A stretch of 64,000 nucleotides of DNA from JALQUO01 sp964529685 (GCA_964529685.1 CAZGZC010000001.1:62001-126000); one strand, 5' to 3'. Shown: positions 28,469-37,988, counted from the first letter of the stretch. Translations and numbers: made by a program. Notes: generated by a model not told the origin, from the letters alone.

Positions 28469-29263
28469 ATGAAAAAATATATCATTTTAGCTACAGTAGT
28501 GCTCCTAAAAATTACTGCTCATGCTGACGTTAAAACAGTTATTAAACCATATTCTTATAGCGGTGATCTGTTAGTAGATACGCAACTTAAGGTTTTACAT
28601 GATGAACAAATAAAAATTGCTGCGACAATAATTCCATTACAGGTTAGACAAGGTTTTGCTAACTGGGATGCTATTCCTGAATATTATGCATCAGTTAAAA
28701 GTGATAGATTTGGTAAAATTACTATTGGTGCTCATAATGCTGATCTTTTAATAATTGATGCGGGTACTTTTGCTGTTGGTAGTATTGATATACTTTCTGA
28801 TGGAAATCATCTATATTCACAATCTTTAGTAAATAAACTACAGCCACAGGGCTATAGATACAAAATCAGTTATCTAGTTAAGAGAGATAATCTCTATTAT
28901 AGTTCTGGATACTCGCCACTAGATAATACAACTCAAGCCAGAATTTGTTATGCAAATAGTATCTCTGCTGCAACTGATTTCAAGGCATCTATTAGTGTAA
29001 TTAATAAAAAAATTGTTGCTGGATTCAACTTAAAATATCTTGGTATCTTACTTGGAGGATCATATGGCAGTGATTTTTATACAGCTGGTATAGGATACTA
29101 TATTGGTCCATTTAAAAGCAGTTTGACCTATCTAAATGAAGGTAAAAATACGGTATTCGGAATGCAATACAATCTGAGTAAGAATATTTCTCCTTTTATT
29201 CAAGTTGGGAATGCTGCTATAAGTGGCAAAAATCTAGCAATTGGCCTAAGAATGCATTTCTAA
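28469..29263 (+). CDS. Predicted outer-membrane beta-barrel (porin-like) protein
   Basis: The 264-residue product starts with a signal peptide (IILATVVLLKITAHA) and then alternates short amphipathic strands, as in small Gram-negative porins. It ends in the aromatic residue Phe (GLRMHF), the C-terminal signal recognised by the BAM complex. Segments such as IPEYYASVKSDRFGKITIG and GDLLVDTQLKV recall the general porin pattern in which a glycine-rich barrel follows a periplasmic start. It is smaller than typical 16-stranded porins and may be a 10-12-strand barrel. A role in nutrient uptake across the outer membrane is likely but unproven. It is a single gene with its own start ATG and A/G-rich leader. 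Confidence 0.7.
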   Translation: MKKYIILATVVLLKITAHADVKTVIKPYSYSGDLLVDTQLKVLHDEQIKIAATIIPLQVRQGFANWDAIPEYYASVKSDRFGKITIGAHNADLLIIDAGTFAVGSIDILSDGNHLYSQSLVNKLQPQGYRYKISYLVKRDNLYYSSGYSPLDNTTQARICYANSISAATDFKASISVINKKIVAGFNLKYLGILLGGSYGSDFYTAGIGYYIGPFKSSLTYLNEGKNTVFGMQYNLSKNISPFIQVGNAAISGKNLAIGLRMHF

Positions 29264-29452
29264 AAAAATTTTATTAATATTTTTATTAATATAAATGAAC
29301 TCAAATTTGATTTGAATAAAAAAACAGTTTAGCATCTTGTATATGTGGCATTATCATCTCTACCAAAAGTTCTAAAAGATTTTATTGGTATAGATAAGAT
29401 TAAATGTAATAAGTGGATTGATAAAGCAACAAATAGTCTCATTAAACCATTG
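29264..29452 (+). other. Short gap with possible decayed coding sequence
   Basis: One plus-strand frame reads NELKFDLNKKTV, a stop, then YVALSSLPKVLKDFIGIDKI and WIDKATNSLIKPLL, running into dnaB on the opposite strand. Composition looks protein-like with one internal stop and no start, so it could be the C-terminal remnant of a lost gene. I cannot name it. Confidence 0.3.
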
Positions 29453-30910
29453 TTAATCATCAAATTCAAAATTATGGCTAAGATTTGTAAAAGCTGTAGT
29501 AGCACTGTTAAAGTGTAGTGCGAGGCTGCCTATTGGACCATTTCTCTGCTTAGCAATGATCACTTCTGCAATGTTTTTGACTTTATTGAGACGTTCTTGC
29601 CACTCTAGATGTTTGTTTTCGCTTTCAGGGACTTTTTTCCTCTCTAGATAGTATTCTTCTCTATAAAGAAACATAACAATGTCTGCATCCTGCTCGATGT
29701 TACCACTATCTCTGAGGTCTGATAGCTGAGGTTTTTTGTCATCGCGATTCTCCACTGCACGGGATAGTTGAGAAAGCGCTATAACAGGCACATTCATCTC
29801 GCGAGCAAGTGCTTTTAGCCCCTGAGAAATTTCACCAATTTCATGTACTCGGTTGACAGTATGTTTATTATTAGAAGAACTTAGCAACTGTAGATAATCG
29901 ACCATTATAATACCTATATTGTATTGACGCATAAGTCTCACAACGCGAGATTTTAAGCCTGCGATTGATAAACTTGGTGAGTCATCTATTATCATAGGTA
30001 GGTTTTCGAGGCTTCGTTTCTCCTGTCCATGCATGAGTTTTTCTAATTCATATTTATTAATATTACCTGTTCTCAGGCGGCTGCTATCTATGCCTGTACC
30101 TATTGCTAAAATCCTATTTGCTAGCTGTTCTGCTGACATCTCTAGTGAAAAAAACAATACATGTTTTGGTTTTTCAATATTATTTTTTTGTTGTAGTTGC
30201 TCGAATTGTGTTGCTGCATTGATACACATATTGATCGCAAGTGATGTCTTACCCATTGATGGCCTAGCAGCGAGGATCACAAGATCAGATGGCTGCATAC
30301 CGCCGGTTTTCGCGTCTAGATCAGTGAAGCCTGTTGGTACTCCAGTAATATGTTTTCCCTCTTGATACATTGTTGAAACTTTAGTCACGACGCTATGTAT
30401 CACTGTATTTAGATCATGAAAGTCGTTTTTTCCTTTACCGCTAGCACCTATCTCGATCAGTTTTTTGTGAGCCATTTCGATTATATCGTTTGCTCTATTA
30501 TGTCCATCAAGATAGGCATCTTTCAGTATATCACGACTCATTTCAACGAGACATCTTTTTACATAATAACTATGGATTATGTTTGCCAAAGTTTTTATGT
30601 CATGGACAAATTGCACACTGACTACAAGATCTTTTAAGTATTCATAGCAAGACACTCCAGCTGCTTCAAATACTTTCTCATCTTTTAACTCTTGCTTGAG
30701 AGTTAGAGGTGTCGCTACAAAATCATTCCATATTAAATTACATAATTTTTTATATATTTTTTTGTGTATTGGTAATAGAAAGTTATCCTCACTGATTGCA
30801 TCAGCTATATCATGTAAGACTCCATTATTTATTATCAGTGCTCCTAATAAAATTTTTTCAACTTCTACATCACCGATTGGCTCAGTTGGATCAAATTTTT
30901 TATATTCCAT
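29453..30910 (-). CDS. dnaB: Replicative DNA helicase DnaB
   Basis: DnaB is the hexameric 5'-3' helicase that unwinds the fork ahead of DNA polymerase III. The 485-residue product has the N-terminal helical domain (VEKILLGALIINNG), and a RecA-like ATPase with Walker A LAARPSMGKTSLAINM (about residues 215-230) and Walker B IIMVDYLQLLSSS. The arginine-finger region QLSDLRDSGNIEQDADIVMF and the basic DNA-contacting segment KQRNGPIG close it. Length is normal and no intein is present, although DnaB is a frequent intein host. The ATG at 30910 is the first in frame. The 336-base upstream gap probably contains the promoter. Confidence 0.97.
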   Translation of the reverse strand: MEYKKFDPTEPIGDVEVEKILLGALIINNGVLHDIADAISEDNFLLPIHKKIYKKLCNLIWNDFVATPLTLKQELKDEKVFEAAGVSCYEYLKDLVVSVQFVHDIKTLANIIHSYYVKRCLVEMSRDILKDAYLDGHNRANDIIEMAHKKLIEIGASGKGKNDFHDLNTVIHSVVTKVSTMYQEGKHITGVPTGFTDLDAKTGGMQPSDLVILAARPSMGKTSLAINMCINAATQFEQLQQKNNIEKPKHVLFFSLEMSAEQLANRILAIGTGIDSSRLRTGNINKYELEKLMHGQEKRSLENLPMIIDDSPSLSIAGLKSRVVRLMRQYNIGIIMVDYLQLLSSSNNKHTVNRVHEIGEISQGLKALAREMNVPVIALSQLSRAVENRDDKKPQLSDLRDSGNIEQDADIVMFLYREEYYLERKKVPESENKHLEWQERLNKVKNIAEVIIAKQRNGPIGSLALHFNSATTAFTNLSHNFEFDD

Positions 30911-31246
30911 ACATAATATAAGTTATAGATTTATATCTTCACTAGAGGATTTTACTCTATATTGTAATTCTATGTGATATAAATCAAAAAGCTTTTATCT
31001 TTAATTTATCAGCAAGAAAAATATCAATGGATCATATTATTTAATATACATACCATAAATCATGTATAAGCTATGATCTAATTGAGGAATGTTTTGTCTT
31101 TTTAATATCATGTTGCTTCTATTGTTTGGTATACACAACCAATGGTGTATAATATTTTCACCAACTTCAGTATGCAATTTAAAATAAAAATACTGTTTTC
31201 AGTAGATATAATTGAGTATAATGAAATCTTAATATAATTATTGATA
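30911..31246. other. Intergenic region upstream of dnaB
   Basis: The 336-base A/T-rich gap between tolA and dnaB, both on the minus strand, contains no ORF. An inverted repeat TATACAC (31130-31136) / GTGTATA (31145-31151) with an 8-base loop could be an operator or a weak terminator. Confidence 0.4.
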
Positions 31247-32293
31247 TTAATATATCATCCCACTGCTGTCAAAGATTAGTTCCATTTCGTTCCAAGTGTT
31301 ATATTTATCTTCTGGTAGATTTTGAAGTGGAGATGCAGCTTTTATGGCTCTTATAACACTATCTACAAAGGCATTGTACACATTTTTATCAACTCCTATT
31401 GGCATTGATCGATCTTTGACTTGTATATCGCTGACTTCGCCATTTTCATCAGCTTTTATCTTAACAATGATGCGCATATTTTTATTATCTTTACCTCCGC
31501 TAAAAGCAGCAACTCGCCAAGCTTGAGATATCTGTGAACGAATAGCGGCTATCTCACTCATAGACAGATCACCTTCAGAATCATAATCTGTAGTTGTGTC
31601 GCCTTTTATAGCATTTTCCATTATATCATTGAGGCTTTTCAGCTTTTCCTTATTATTCTTAGTAGACTTTTTACCACCCTCTTGGAGCGATTTTAGAACA
31701 GTATTAGCTAGCTCATCATCCGAATTAAGCTTCTTTTTTTTGTCTTCCTTCTTCTTATCATCTTTTGCCACCACTGCTTTTTTAGGCTTTATTTCTGGTT
31801 TTTTCTCAGTTTTTTTATCTTTCTTTTCCTTATCCTGATTCAAATCAGGCTCCTTTTTAATATCTTTTGTAGGTACTTTTTCTCTATCATCAGTTGATTT
31901 TTTATCATGTTTGACTCTAGGTTGTTCAATTTTTTTCTCATCAACCTTAGATTCTTCTTTCTTGATTTCTGGTTTAGGATCTGGTTTTTTGTCTTCAACA
32001 ACCTTAGACTCAATCTTCTTTTGACTCATGTTTTGGTTATCAAACTTACTATCTTTCATAACAGTTTTATTATCCTTTTTCACATCATCTTTCGACATAA
32101 GCTCTTTCTTTTTATCAAAAAGTTTTACATCATTAGTTGTAGTTTTGATATTTGTGACTGTACTAATCGGGATCATTTCTAACAGTATAGTTTCCTCTTG
32201 TATATCCAATTTTTTTGAGTAATCGACACCAAGCATCAGCACTAAGAACAGGACTAAATGAAGGATGAGAGAGTAAGTAAAGCCAATCTGCAT
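31247..32293 (-). CDS. tolA: Tol-Pal system protein TolA (TonB/TolA energy transducer)
   Basis: TolA links the TolQR proton motor in the inner membrane to Pal and TolB at the outer membrane during division. The product has an N-terminal membrane anchor (IGFTYSLILHLVLFLVLMLGV), a very long Lys/Glu/Asp-rich periplasmic spacer (about residues 50-215 with many KKE/KKD repeats), and a globular C-terminal domain (SEIAAIRSQISQAWRV, IVKIKADENGEV). The frame is open to an ATG at 32326 inside tolR, but the ATG at 32293, one base after the tolR stop, starts with MQIGFTYS and is the better start; it gives 348 residues. Gene order tolQ-tolR-tolA is standard; tolB and pal are not in the window. Confidence 0.88.
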   Translation of the reverse strand: MQIGFTYSLILHLVLFLVLMLGVDYSKKLDIQEETILLEMIPISTVTNIKTTTNDVKLFDKKKELMSKDDVKKDNKTVMKDSKFDNQNMSQKKIESKVVEDKKPDPKPEIKKEESKVDEKKIEQPRVKHDKKSTDDREKVPTKDIKKEPDLNQDKEKKDKKTEKKPEIKPKKAVVAKDDKKKEDKKKKLNSDDELANTVLKSLQEGGKKSTKNNKEKLKSLNDIMENAIKGDTTTDYDSEGDLSMSEIAAIRSQISQAWRVAAFSGGKDNKNMRIIVKIKADENGEVSDIQVKDRSMPIGVDKNVYNAFVDSVIRAIKAASPLQNLPEDKYNTWNEMELIFDSSGMIY

Positions 32294-32294
32294 A

Positions 32295-32732
32295 TCACTT
32301 TTTCTTTTTAGGCTGCCTCTGGTCAATCTCCGTAATTAGTGCTACATTAGTAAATCCAACCTCTTTTACAAGTGCAAAAAGCTCAATAACTTTTCCATAA
32401 TTTATACTTTGATCGCCCTTAATAAAAATCCTAATTTGCGGGGTAGCAGACATTACAGCAGCCAGTTTCATGATAAGCTCATTAGGTGGCAGAGAAGTCT
32501 CCTGAACATAGAAATTACCAGCCTTATCAATTGATATCACTAGTGGTTCATCATTTCCTGTAATTTGTCCAGACTTAGTCTTAGGTAGATCAACTTCAAT
32601 CCCAGATATAAGCATAGGAGCAGTAACCATAAATATTATTAGCAAAACTAACATTACATCTACAAAGGGTGTGATATTTATTTCACTGCTAAGTTGTCGT
32701 CTTCTACTTGAAGTATTAGTTGTCATTCCCAT
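32295..32732 (-). CDS. tolR: Tol-Pal system protein TolR (ExbD family)
   Basis: TolR is a single-pass inner-membrane protein of the Tol motor. The 145-residue product has the N-terminal ITPFVDVMLVLLIIFMVTAP segment with the Asp that takes part in proton flow (in PFVDVML), and a small periplasmic domain with VALITEIDQR near the end. Length is typical. It lies between tolQ (11 bases upstream) and tolA (1 base downstream on the preferred start), which indicates one transcript. Confidence 0.94.
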   Translation of the reverse strand: MGMTTNTSSRRRQLSSEINITPFVDVMLVLLIIFMVTAPMLISGIEVDLPKTKSGQITGNDEPLVISIDKAGNFYVQETSLPPNELIMKLAAVMSATPQIRIFIKGDQSINYGKVIELFALVKEVGFTNVALITEIDQRQPKKKK

Positions 32733-32743
32733 ATCTTACCTAT

Positions 32744-33472
32744 TTAACCAAGTTCTCTTAATATTAAATTGTATAATTCAATTCTAAAATCATCAGCTTC
32801 TCTAGCAATCACATCTATATCTGACATAAATTTATTATAAAAAATATAAGCTGGAATAGCTGCAATCAAGCCAAAAGCAGTTGCAAGTAATGCCTCAGCA
32901 ATACCTGGAGCAACAACAGCTAAAGTTGTATTTTTTGAAGCAGCAATAGATTGAAAACTCGACATAATACCCCATACAGTCCCGAAAAGTCCTATAAATG
33001 GCGCACTACTAGATATAGTTGCAAGGAATCCAACATTACTCTCAAGGTTTCCAACAGACTTACTTGTAGCAAGCAACATAGCATTATTTACTCGATCTTT
33101 TAGATTTTCCAGATGATTTGGTTGATCAGGCTTAGGCTGAACTTGCCACTCATCTACAGCAGCAAATAGCACCTTAGCAAGAGTATGTGAATCTTTCTTA
33201 TCAGTTGCATATTTGAAAAGTTGATTGATAGATTTACTTGTTTGAAAAAACACTGAAAACTTCTTTATCTTCCGTCTAAATGAACTAAGTACAATCATTT
33301 TAGTAAAGATTATAGTCCACCCCCAAATTGATGCCAGCAAAAGCATTAACATAACTAGTTGCACTAATAGCTCAGCTTGGAGACATAAATCTAAAAGAGA
33401 AGTTTTATTAACATGAGATAAAGCGGCATCGAGCACTAATTGTTCATGATTGCCAATTTTTCCTTGCTGCAT
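32744..33472 (-). CDS. tolQ: Tol-Pal system protein TolQ (MotA/ExbB family)
   Basis: TolQ forms the three-helix stator of the Tol motor with TolR. The 242-residue product has TM1 near residues 34-57 (LVQLVMLMLLLASIWGWTII) and two later helices. The conserved cytoplasm-to-membrane motif SSAPFIGLFGTVWGIMSSFQ and the third-helix segment APGIAEALLATAFGLIAAIPA are both present. It is the first gene of tolQRA on the minus strand and diverges from holB across 61 bases, so its promoter should lie in that short gap. Confidence 0.95.
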   Translation of the reverse strand: MQQGKIGNHEQLVLDAALSHVNKTSLLDLCLQAELLVQLVMLMLLLASIWGWTIIFTKMIVLSSFRRKIKKFSVFFQTSKSINQLFKYATDKKDSHTLAKVLFAAVDEWQVQPKPDQPNHLENLKDRVNNAMLLATSKSVGNLESNVGFLATISSSAPFIGLFGTVWGIMSSFQSIAASKNTTLAVVAPGIAEALLATAFGLIAAIPAYIFYNKFMSDIDVIAREADDFRIELYNLILRELG

Positions 33473-33533
33473 TTGTTTTTTATTGCAATTTTTTTATAAC
33501 TAACATATAATATGTATATCACAACTACAAAAT

Positions 33534-34322
33534 ATGATAGAGCTAGCAAATTCAATATTTAGTCTCTTCTCGGAGAAAAAACTTCCTAATTCAGTGCTAA
33601 TACATGGTAAAAAAGGCGTAGGTAAGTCATATCTGATTGGATTGATTGCTGAAAAGATTTTACAGACAACAAATTCACCTGACTTGCTAATCCTATCTGG
33701 ACAATCTATTACAATAGACAATGTGAGAAGAGGAATAGACTTCAGTATGACTAGGCCAGCTAATAGCTATAAAATCCTTGTTTTTGATGGGATAGATACT
33801 ATGTTAAATAGTGCAATAAATGCTATGCTGAAGTTAATTGAAGAGCCACCAGTTGATATGTATATATTCTTAATAGCATGTAATCTCTACAATATTTCAA
33901 GAACAGTCAGCTCTAGATGCATCAAAATTCATGTAAAACAGCCTAAATTTGAGGATTTTGTAGAAATAGTTACATCACATCGGCAAGACCTAAACAATAA
34001 TGCTCTCACATATCTATATAATGCATTAGAAGGAGACATAAAAGCTACAAATTCAATCAGAAGTGATGTTTCTAGGGTTATTTCATTAGGCAAGCCATAC
34101 CTTAGTGAGTTACTAAACATATTAACAGTTGCACCTGACGATAGCTTAGTTAAGATTATACTTTTCGAACTAGCTCAAAAAGCTAAATTTGCAAATAAAC
34201 AAGGACAACTATATTTTTTAGAGAAGATAGATTTTCTCAACCGTGAATATGCAAAGATCAAAAGATATAATCTAAATGAAGCAAATGCAATTTATGCTAT
34301 AGTTAATTCACTCAACTTATAA
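33534..34322 (+). CDS. holB: DNA polymerase III delta-prime subunit (HolB-like)
   Basis: Delta-prime is the rigid stator subunit of the clamp loader. The 262-residue product has an AAA+ P-loop GKKGVGKSYL (about residues 24-33), a sensor-1 like region NAINAMLKLIEEPP, and the SRC motif (SSRCIKIHV, about 127-131) that gives the arginine finger. Residues after 140 form the helical lid and collar domain. The P-loop is intact, as in many alphaproteobacterial HolB proteins. It is convergent with hemD, overlapping it by 11 bases at the 3' ends. Distinction from DnaX is clear because no zinc-binding cysteines or long C-terminal extension are present. Confidence 0.85.
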   Translation: MIELANSIFSLFSEKKLPNSVLIHGKKGVGKSYLIGLIAEKILQTTNSPDLLILSGQSITIDNVRRGIDFSMTRPANSYKILVFDGIDTMLNSAINAMLKLIEEPPVDMYIFLIACNLYNISRTVSSRCIKIHVKQPKFEDFVEIVTSHRQDLNNNALTYLYNALEGDIKATNSIRSDVSRVISLGKPYLSELLNILTVAPDDSLVKIILFELAQKAKFANKQGQLYFLEKIDFLNREYAKIKRYNLNEANAIYAIVNSLNL

Positions 34323-34959
34323 GAGATAACATCTCTTTTTCAATAGGAAGATTCGGGTATTTTACATTGTATTTTGCAACCACTTCACTAACAGATTGAC
34401 TTATACAGATGAATGTTATCCAGTTAAAATTGTAGTGCTCCGGGAAGTTTTTGAGAAAAGCAACGGCGCCACGACGAGAATAAAGTAAAATATGTGATAT
34501 AGAGCCATTCATAATTTGATCTACAATCTTAAGTGATATTTTTCTCTCAATAGACTTATATACAACTTCTCTTTTGACTCCATAAGATTGATAATCAAGA
34601 AAAGCTGTATCAGCACCAGATAGATATAGTACACCATTAAGATTAATTTTCTCAGTTAATGATTGAATATTATAATATGAATGATGAAGGCTTAAGAAAC
34701 CATTAGTATCTAATAAATCACGAGTTTTAGAGCCAACAGTAATTATTTCTTTATGCTTAATTTCATTACAATCAAAAGTTGTAATATTTCTTAAAAGGGC
34801 AACAGCACCATTCTTACTAGTGATAAGAATCTTTTTAATCTGAGAAATTCTAAAGATAAGATCATTATCAATACAACTTATGGTATAAAAAGGACTACAA
34901 TAAATAAATTTATTATTTTCAGATCTGATAAAATCTTTTACAACTAAAATTTTCAACAC
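34312..34959 (-). CDS. hemD: Uroporphyrinogen-III synthase (HemD-like)
   Basis: HemD closes and inverts hydroxymethylbilane to uroporphyrinogen III in haem synthesis. The family is poorly conserved, but the pattern is recognisable: ILITSKNGAVALL (about residue 45), ITVGSKTRDLLD, GVLYLSGADTA, ILLYSRRGAVAFLKNF (about 157) and FICISQSVSEVV near the end. The 215-residue length is slightly short compared with 240-260. It shares 7 bases with the end of the upstream phosphatase gene on the same strand, so the two are likely cotranscribed, an odd pairing. The 3' end overlaps holB tail to tail. Confidence 0.8.
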   Translation of the reverse strand: MLKILVVKDFIRSENNKFIYCSPFYTISCIDNDLIFRISQIKKILITSKNGAVALLRNITTFDCNEIKHKEIITVGSKTRDLLDTNGFLSLHHSYYNIQSLTEKINLNGVLYLSGADTAFLDYQSYGVKREVVYKSIERKISLKIVDQIMNGSISHILLYSRRGAVAFLKNFPEHYNFNWITFICISQSVSEVVAKYNVKYPNLPIEKEMLSLIS

Positions 34960-36191
34960 ATATCCATAAATAATTCGCGCTCATTTAGAGCACATAACAT
35001 AGACCCCCCTGAATCAGAATCCTCATCCTCATTATACTCGTTATAATTAATCTCATATGCCAAATGATGATCATTATGTAATTTTATAAGTTGAGTTTCC
35101 AAAAAAGCTTTATCTGAATAGAAGACTCTCAGTATATTTATGTTACATTTTTCTACAATTTGAGATATATTTTCTAGAGCAATTTTATCATGTAGAAGAC
35201 ATGCTTCAAGAGCAACTGAATATATAGGTTTTAAGCCATATTCATCTATTTTATTTAGCAAATGATAAACTTTTTCTAAATTATTATACCTTATTTCTGC
35301 GTGATGTTTTTTCCATTCACTATCAGTGTCTTTTGGAGTTAAATCTTTACCACCACTATCTTTATGGAATTTAATAAGTTCTTTAAATGAAATCTCGCTA
35401 AGAGTAGATTTCTCAAGTTTTTGTAGCATGTCAAAGATTATAGAAATGCTTGTAGAACGTCCTTTTCCACCATGACAATGAATATGTAACCAATCAGTTT
35501 CAGGATTAAACTTATTTTGAATAAAAGAAGTAAATTTTACAATTGTTTGCGGTGATATTGGATGATGATCAATAGATGGTATGCGGATATATTCGAGTTT
35601 TACTCCGTTCATTTTGATTGTTTCAATCATCTCTTTTTCACTTATAAATCCATTTTTATTTTTTATTTGAACAGTTTGATAAATTTCATCAACATCTCCT
35701 TCCTTAGTTGAAAATCTTGATACAATCTTAACACCTTGAGGAAATTTTTCGTTTAATTTGGTAATAATCTCTTTTTCATCATCCTCGACAAGATGATCGG
35801 GGAGTTTAAAATTCACTATGTTTTTTGGAGAACGGATACTAAATGAAACTGCATTATTAGCGTATTTTATAAAGCCATGTATTTCCTTAATCAGGTCGAT
35901 ATGATATATTGTTTTTATCCAAGGATTATCACTTTTAATTTTGTGAAAGGCATTATTTAATTGTTGTTTTGTAAAAATACCACTAGATGAAAATGGTGAT
36001 AAACTATTATATATAACACGAAATCTTATTGGTAATCCTGATTCTCCTTCTGCTTTCAATCCTTCTTCATTCCATAAATGCTTACTTGAACATATGACAC
36101 CATCAGAGTGCATATCGTCAAAATCTATGATCTCTGAAAGTTTAATAGCTTTCGGTTCTTCTTGGTTACTCATGTTTAAATTTTTTATCAT
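34953..36191 (-). CDS. PTP-like phytase / cysteine phosphatase domain protein, candidate host-directed effector
   Basis: The 412-residue product carries the cysteine-phosphatase P-loop HCHGGKGRS with Cys239 and Arg245 (CX5R). It is preceded by DWLHIH and by the general-acid region IPSIDHHPIS with Asp208. This arrangement, with an N-terminal LPIRFRVIYNSLSPFSSSGIF segment, matches the PTP-like phytase (inositol-polyphosphate phosphatase) family, whose bacterial members in Legionella, Selenomonas and others dephosphorylate inositol phosphates or phosphoinositides. No signal peptide is present, so type IV secretion would be needed for a host role. The C-terminal 150 residues are unmatched. It overlaps hemD by 7 bases. 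The start could also be the ATG at 36173 (MSNQEEP). Function beyond phosphatase chemistry is inference. Confidence 0.75.
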   Translation of the reverse strand: MIKNLNMSNQEEPKAIKLSEIIDFDDMHSDGVICSSKHLWNEEGLKAEGESGLPIRFRVIYNSLSPFSSSGIFTKQQLNNAFHKIKSDNPWIKTIYHIDLIKEIHGFIKYANNAVSFSIRSPKNIVNFKLPDHLVEDDEKEIITKLNEKFPQGVKIVSRFSTKEGDVDEIYQTVQIKNKNGFISEKEMIETIKMNGVKLEYIRIPSIDHHPISPQTIVKFTSFIQNKFNPETDWLHIHCHGGKGRSTSISIIFDMLQKLEKSTLSEISFKELIKFHKDSGGKDLTPKDTDSEWKKHHAEIRYNNLEKVYHLLNKIDEYGLKPIYSVALEACLLHDKIALENISQIVEKCNINILRVFYSDKAFLETQLIKLHNDHHLAYEINYNEYNEDEDSDSGGSMLCALNERELFMDMC

Positions 36192-36329
36192 AGATATGGT
36201 CTATACAATAAGTATAACTTAGAAATATTAAGATTATAATACAACAGGAGATTAGTATAAAAAAGTTGTTGCGCTGTTAAAAAAGCCATATTATAATCTA
36301 TTTTGTAGGATAATTATCAGATCATCAAT

Positions 36330-37937
36330 ATGTCCAAGTCTAAAAAAAAGATCAATAAAAAAGCTTTGAATCAATCAATAAATCAAGATGATGATTCTCT
36401 CAAAGATAGCGCATCTGCTCAGTTTCACTATGATGCATTCGTAACTGATACAATTGCAGAAGAAATACTTGATATAGATAGGTATCTTGGTGAGTATAAT
36501 CAGTCTGCAACAAAGAACTTTATTTCAAGTACGCAACTTTCATTAATTCTTTCTATAGTTATACTGTTTGCAGCATTTTGCATGCTTAAGCCTGATTTGG
36601 CTATCACTGCATTTCTTATCTGTGGTTCAACACTTCATCTTTCACTAACTATTATCAAGTCATTGGTATTTAATTTAAAAGAGAAAGTTAGATCTCTCAG
36701 GCAGAGCTATATAGAAGCTATAAAATCTGTAAAAGAGGAGATACAATATAACTCAGATGAATTTCCAATCTATTCAATACTTTTACCAGTATTGACGGAG
36801 GATAAACAAGTGCTAGAACAACTTTTCGAAGCTATTTATAACCTTAATTATCCAAAGGATAAGTTACAAATTCTACTTCTAGTAGAAGAAATTGACTCAA
36901 AAACTATTAATTACGTTAAACAGATTGAATCAAATCTAAATTATCAATTAATTATAATACCTGATTTCCAACCTCGGACAAAAGCTAAAGCGTGTAACTA
37001 TGCACTAAATTTTGTGAAAGGCGAATATGTTGTAATTTTTGATGCAGACGATATTCCTTCACCAGACCAATTAATGATTGCTATAGAGAGATTTAAAATT
37101 CAAAAAGATAACGGAAAACTGGCTTGTCTACAGGCTAAGCTGAATTATTATAACGCAGACGAAAATCTACTGACGAGACTATTTAGTCTTGAATATGCAG
37201 TCCTTTTCGATAAAATACTTCCATCACTATCACGTGGCTGTTATCCTCTGCCTTTAGGGGGGACAAGTAACCATTTGAGAGCTGATGTACTAAAGCAATT
37301 GAAGGGTTGGGATATATATAACCTAGCGGAAGATGCTGAAATAGGAATAAGACTAGCTATAAATGGCTATAAAACTGAGACAATTGATTCTCATACAGCA
37401 GAGGAATCACCAGTGACTATCTGGGCATGGATTAAGCAAAGATCTAGATGGCTAAAAGGCTTCATTCAAACTTATCTTTTATATTTACAACGATGCAACA
37501 ACCTAACAGATAAAATCGGAGCCAAAAAATCATTTATCTCAATGCACTTCATGATAGGATTAAGCACTCTCAGCTTAATAGTTACACCATTTATGATTGC
37601 TTTTGGTGGATTATTGATTAGCGGCTACACTTCAATCGATAATGAAACAAATGACTTCATATTAGGGTTTTCAGGTGTTTCAGCAGGATTATGGATAATG
37701 AGCACTATTTATCAATCAGTTAAGACAATTAAATCATCAAATTTTCTTAAGGCATTTTCACCAATAAAAAAAATTATCTTAATACTTGCATTCCCACCAT
37801 ATTTTATTTTACATACAGTTGCAGCACTATATGCCGTTTTTGATCTTATAAGAAGACCCTTTTATTGGAGTAAAACTAAACATGGAATTACAAAAAGTAA
37901 AGTATCTATAAAGAAGTTATTTAATAAAAATAGTTGA
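36330..37937 (+). CDS. Membrane glycosyltransferase, family 2 (cellulose-synthase-like)
   Basis: The 535-residue protein is a processive-type GT2 enzyme. Two N-terminal membrane helices (about residues 68-112) precede a GT-A domain with nucleotide-binding FPIYSILLPVLTED, the DxD-like VVIFDADDIPSP (about 235-246), the catalytic LAEDAEIGIRL (about 332-342) and the Q-x-x-RW motif QRSRWLKGF (about 370). Three to four C-terminal helices follow. Such enzymes polymerise beta-linked sugars on a nucleotide-sugar donor at the inner membrane. Rickettsiaceae carry a conserved single gene of this type with unknown product, perhaps surface polysaccharide. It lies alone upstream of plsX with 51 bases between them. 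Confidence 0.85.
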   Translation: MSKSKKKINKKALNQSINQDDDSLKDSASAQFHYDAFVTDTIAEEILDIDRYLGEYNQSATKNFISSTQLSLILSIVILFAAFCMLKPDLAITAFLICGSTLHLSLTIIKSLVFNLKEKVRSLRQSYIEAIKSVKEEIQYNSDEFPIYSILLPVLTEDKQVLEQLFEAIYNLNYPKDKLQILLLVEEIDSKTINYVKQIESNLNYQLIIIPDFQPRTKAKACNYALNFVKGEYVVIFDADDIPSPDQLMIAIERFKIQKDNGKLACLQAKLNYYNADENLLTRLFSLEYAVLFDKILPSLSRGCYPLPLGGTSNHLRADVLKQLKGWDIYNLAEDAEIGIRLAINGYKTETIDSHTAEESPVTIWAWIKQRSRWLKGFIQTYLLYLQRCNNLTDKIGAKKSFISMHFMIGLSTLSLIVTPFMIAFGGLLISGYTSIDNETNDFILGFSGVSAGLWIMSTIYQSVKTIKSSNFLKAFSPIKKIILILAFPPYFILHTVAALYAVFDLIRRPFYWSKTKHGITKSKVSIKKLFNKNS

Positions 37938-37988
37938 CATATATAACAGTTATGGATAAGTTTTGACGAAAATAGAAAAGTCAATCTT

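Noticed and set aside
29453..30910. Intein in DnaB
   Set aside because: The length of 485 residues and uninterrupted Walker motifs leave no room for an intein.
31596..32222. Several plus-strand frames rich in Phe, Leu and Ser
   Set aside because: They are the antisense of the Lys/Glu-rich tolA spacer, which automatically gives Phe/Leu/Ser-rich frames.
35990..36191. Signal peptide on the phosphatase
   Set aside because: The N-terminus is polar and charged with no hydrophobic core, so Sec export is not supported.
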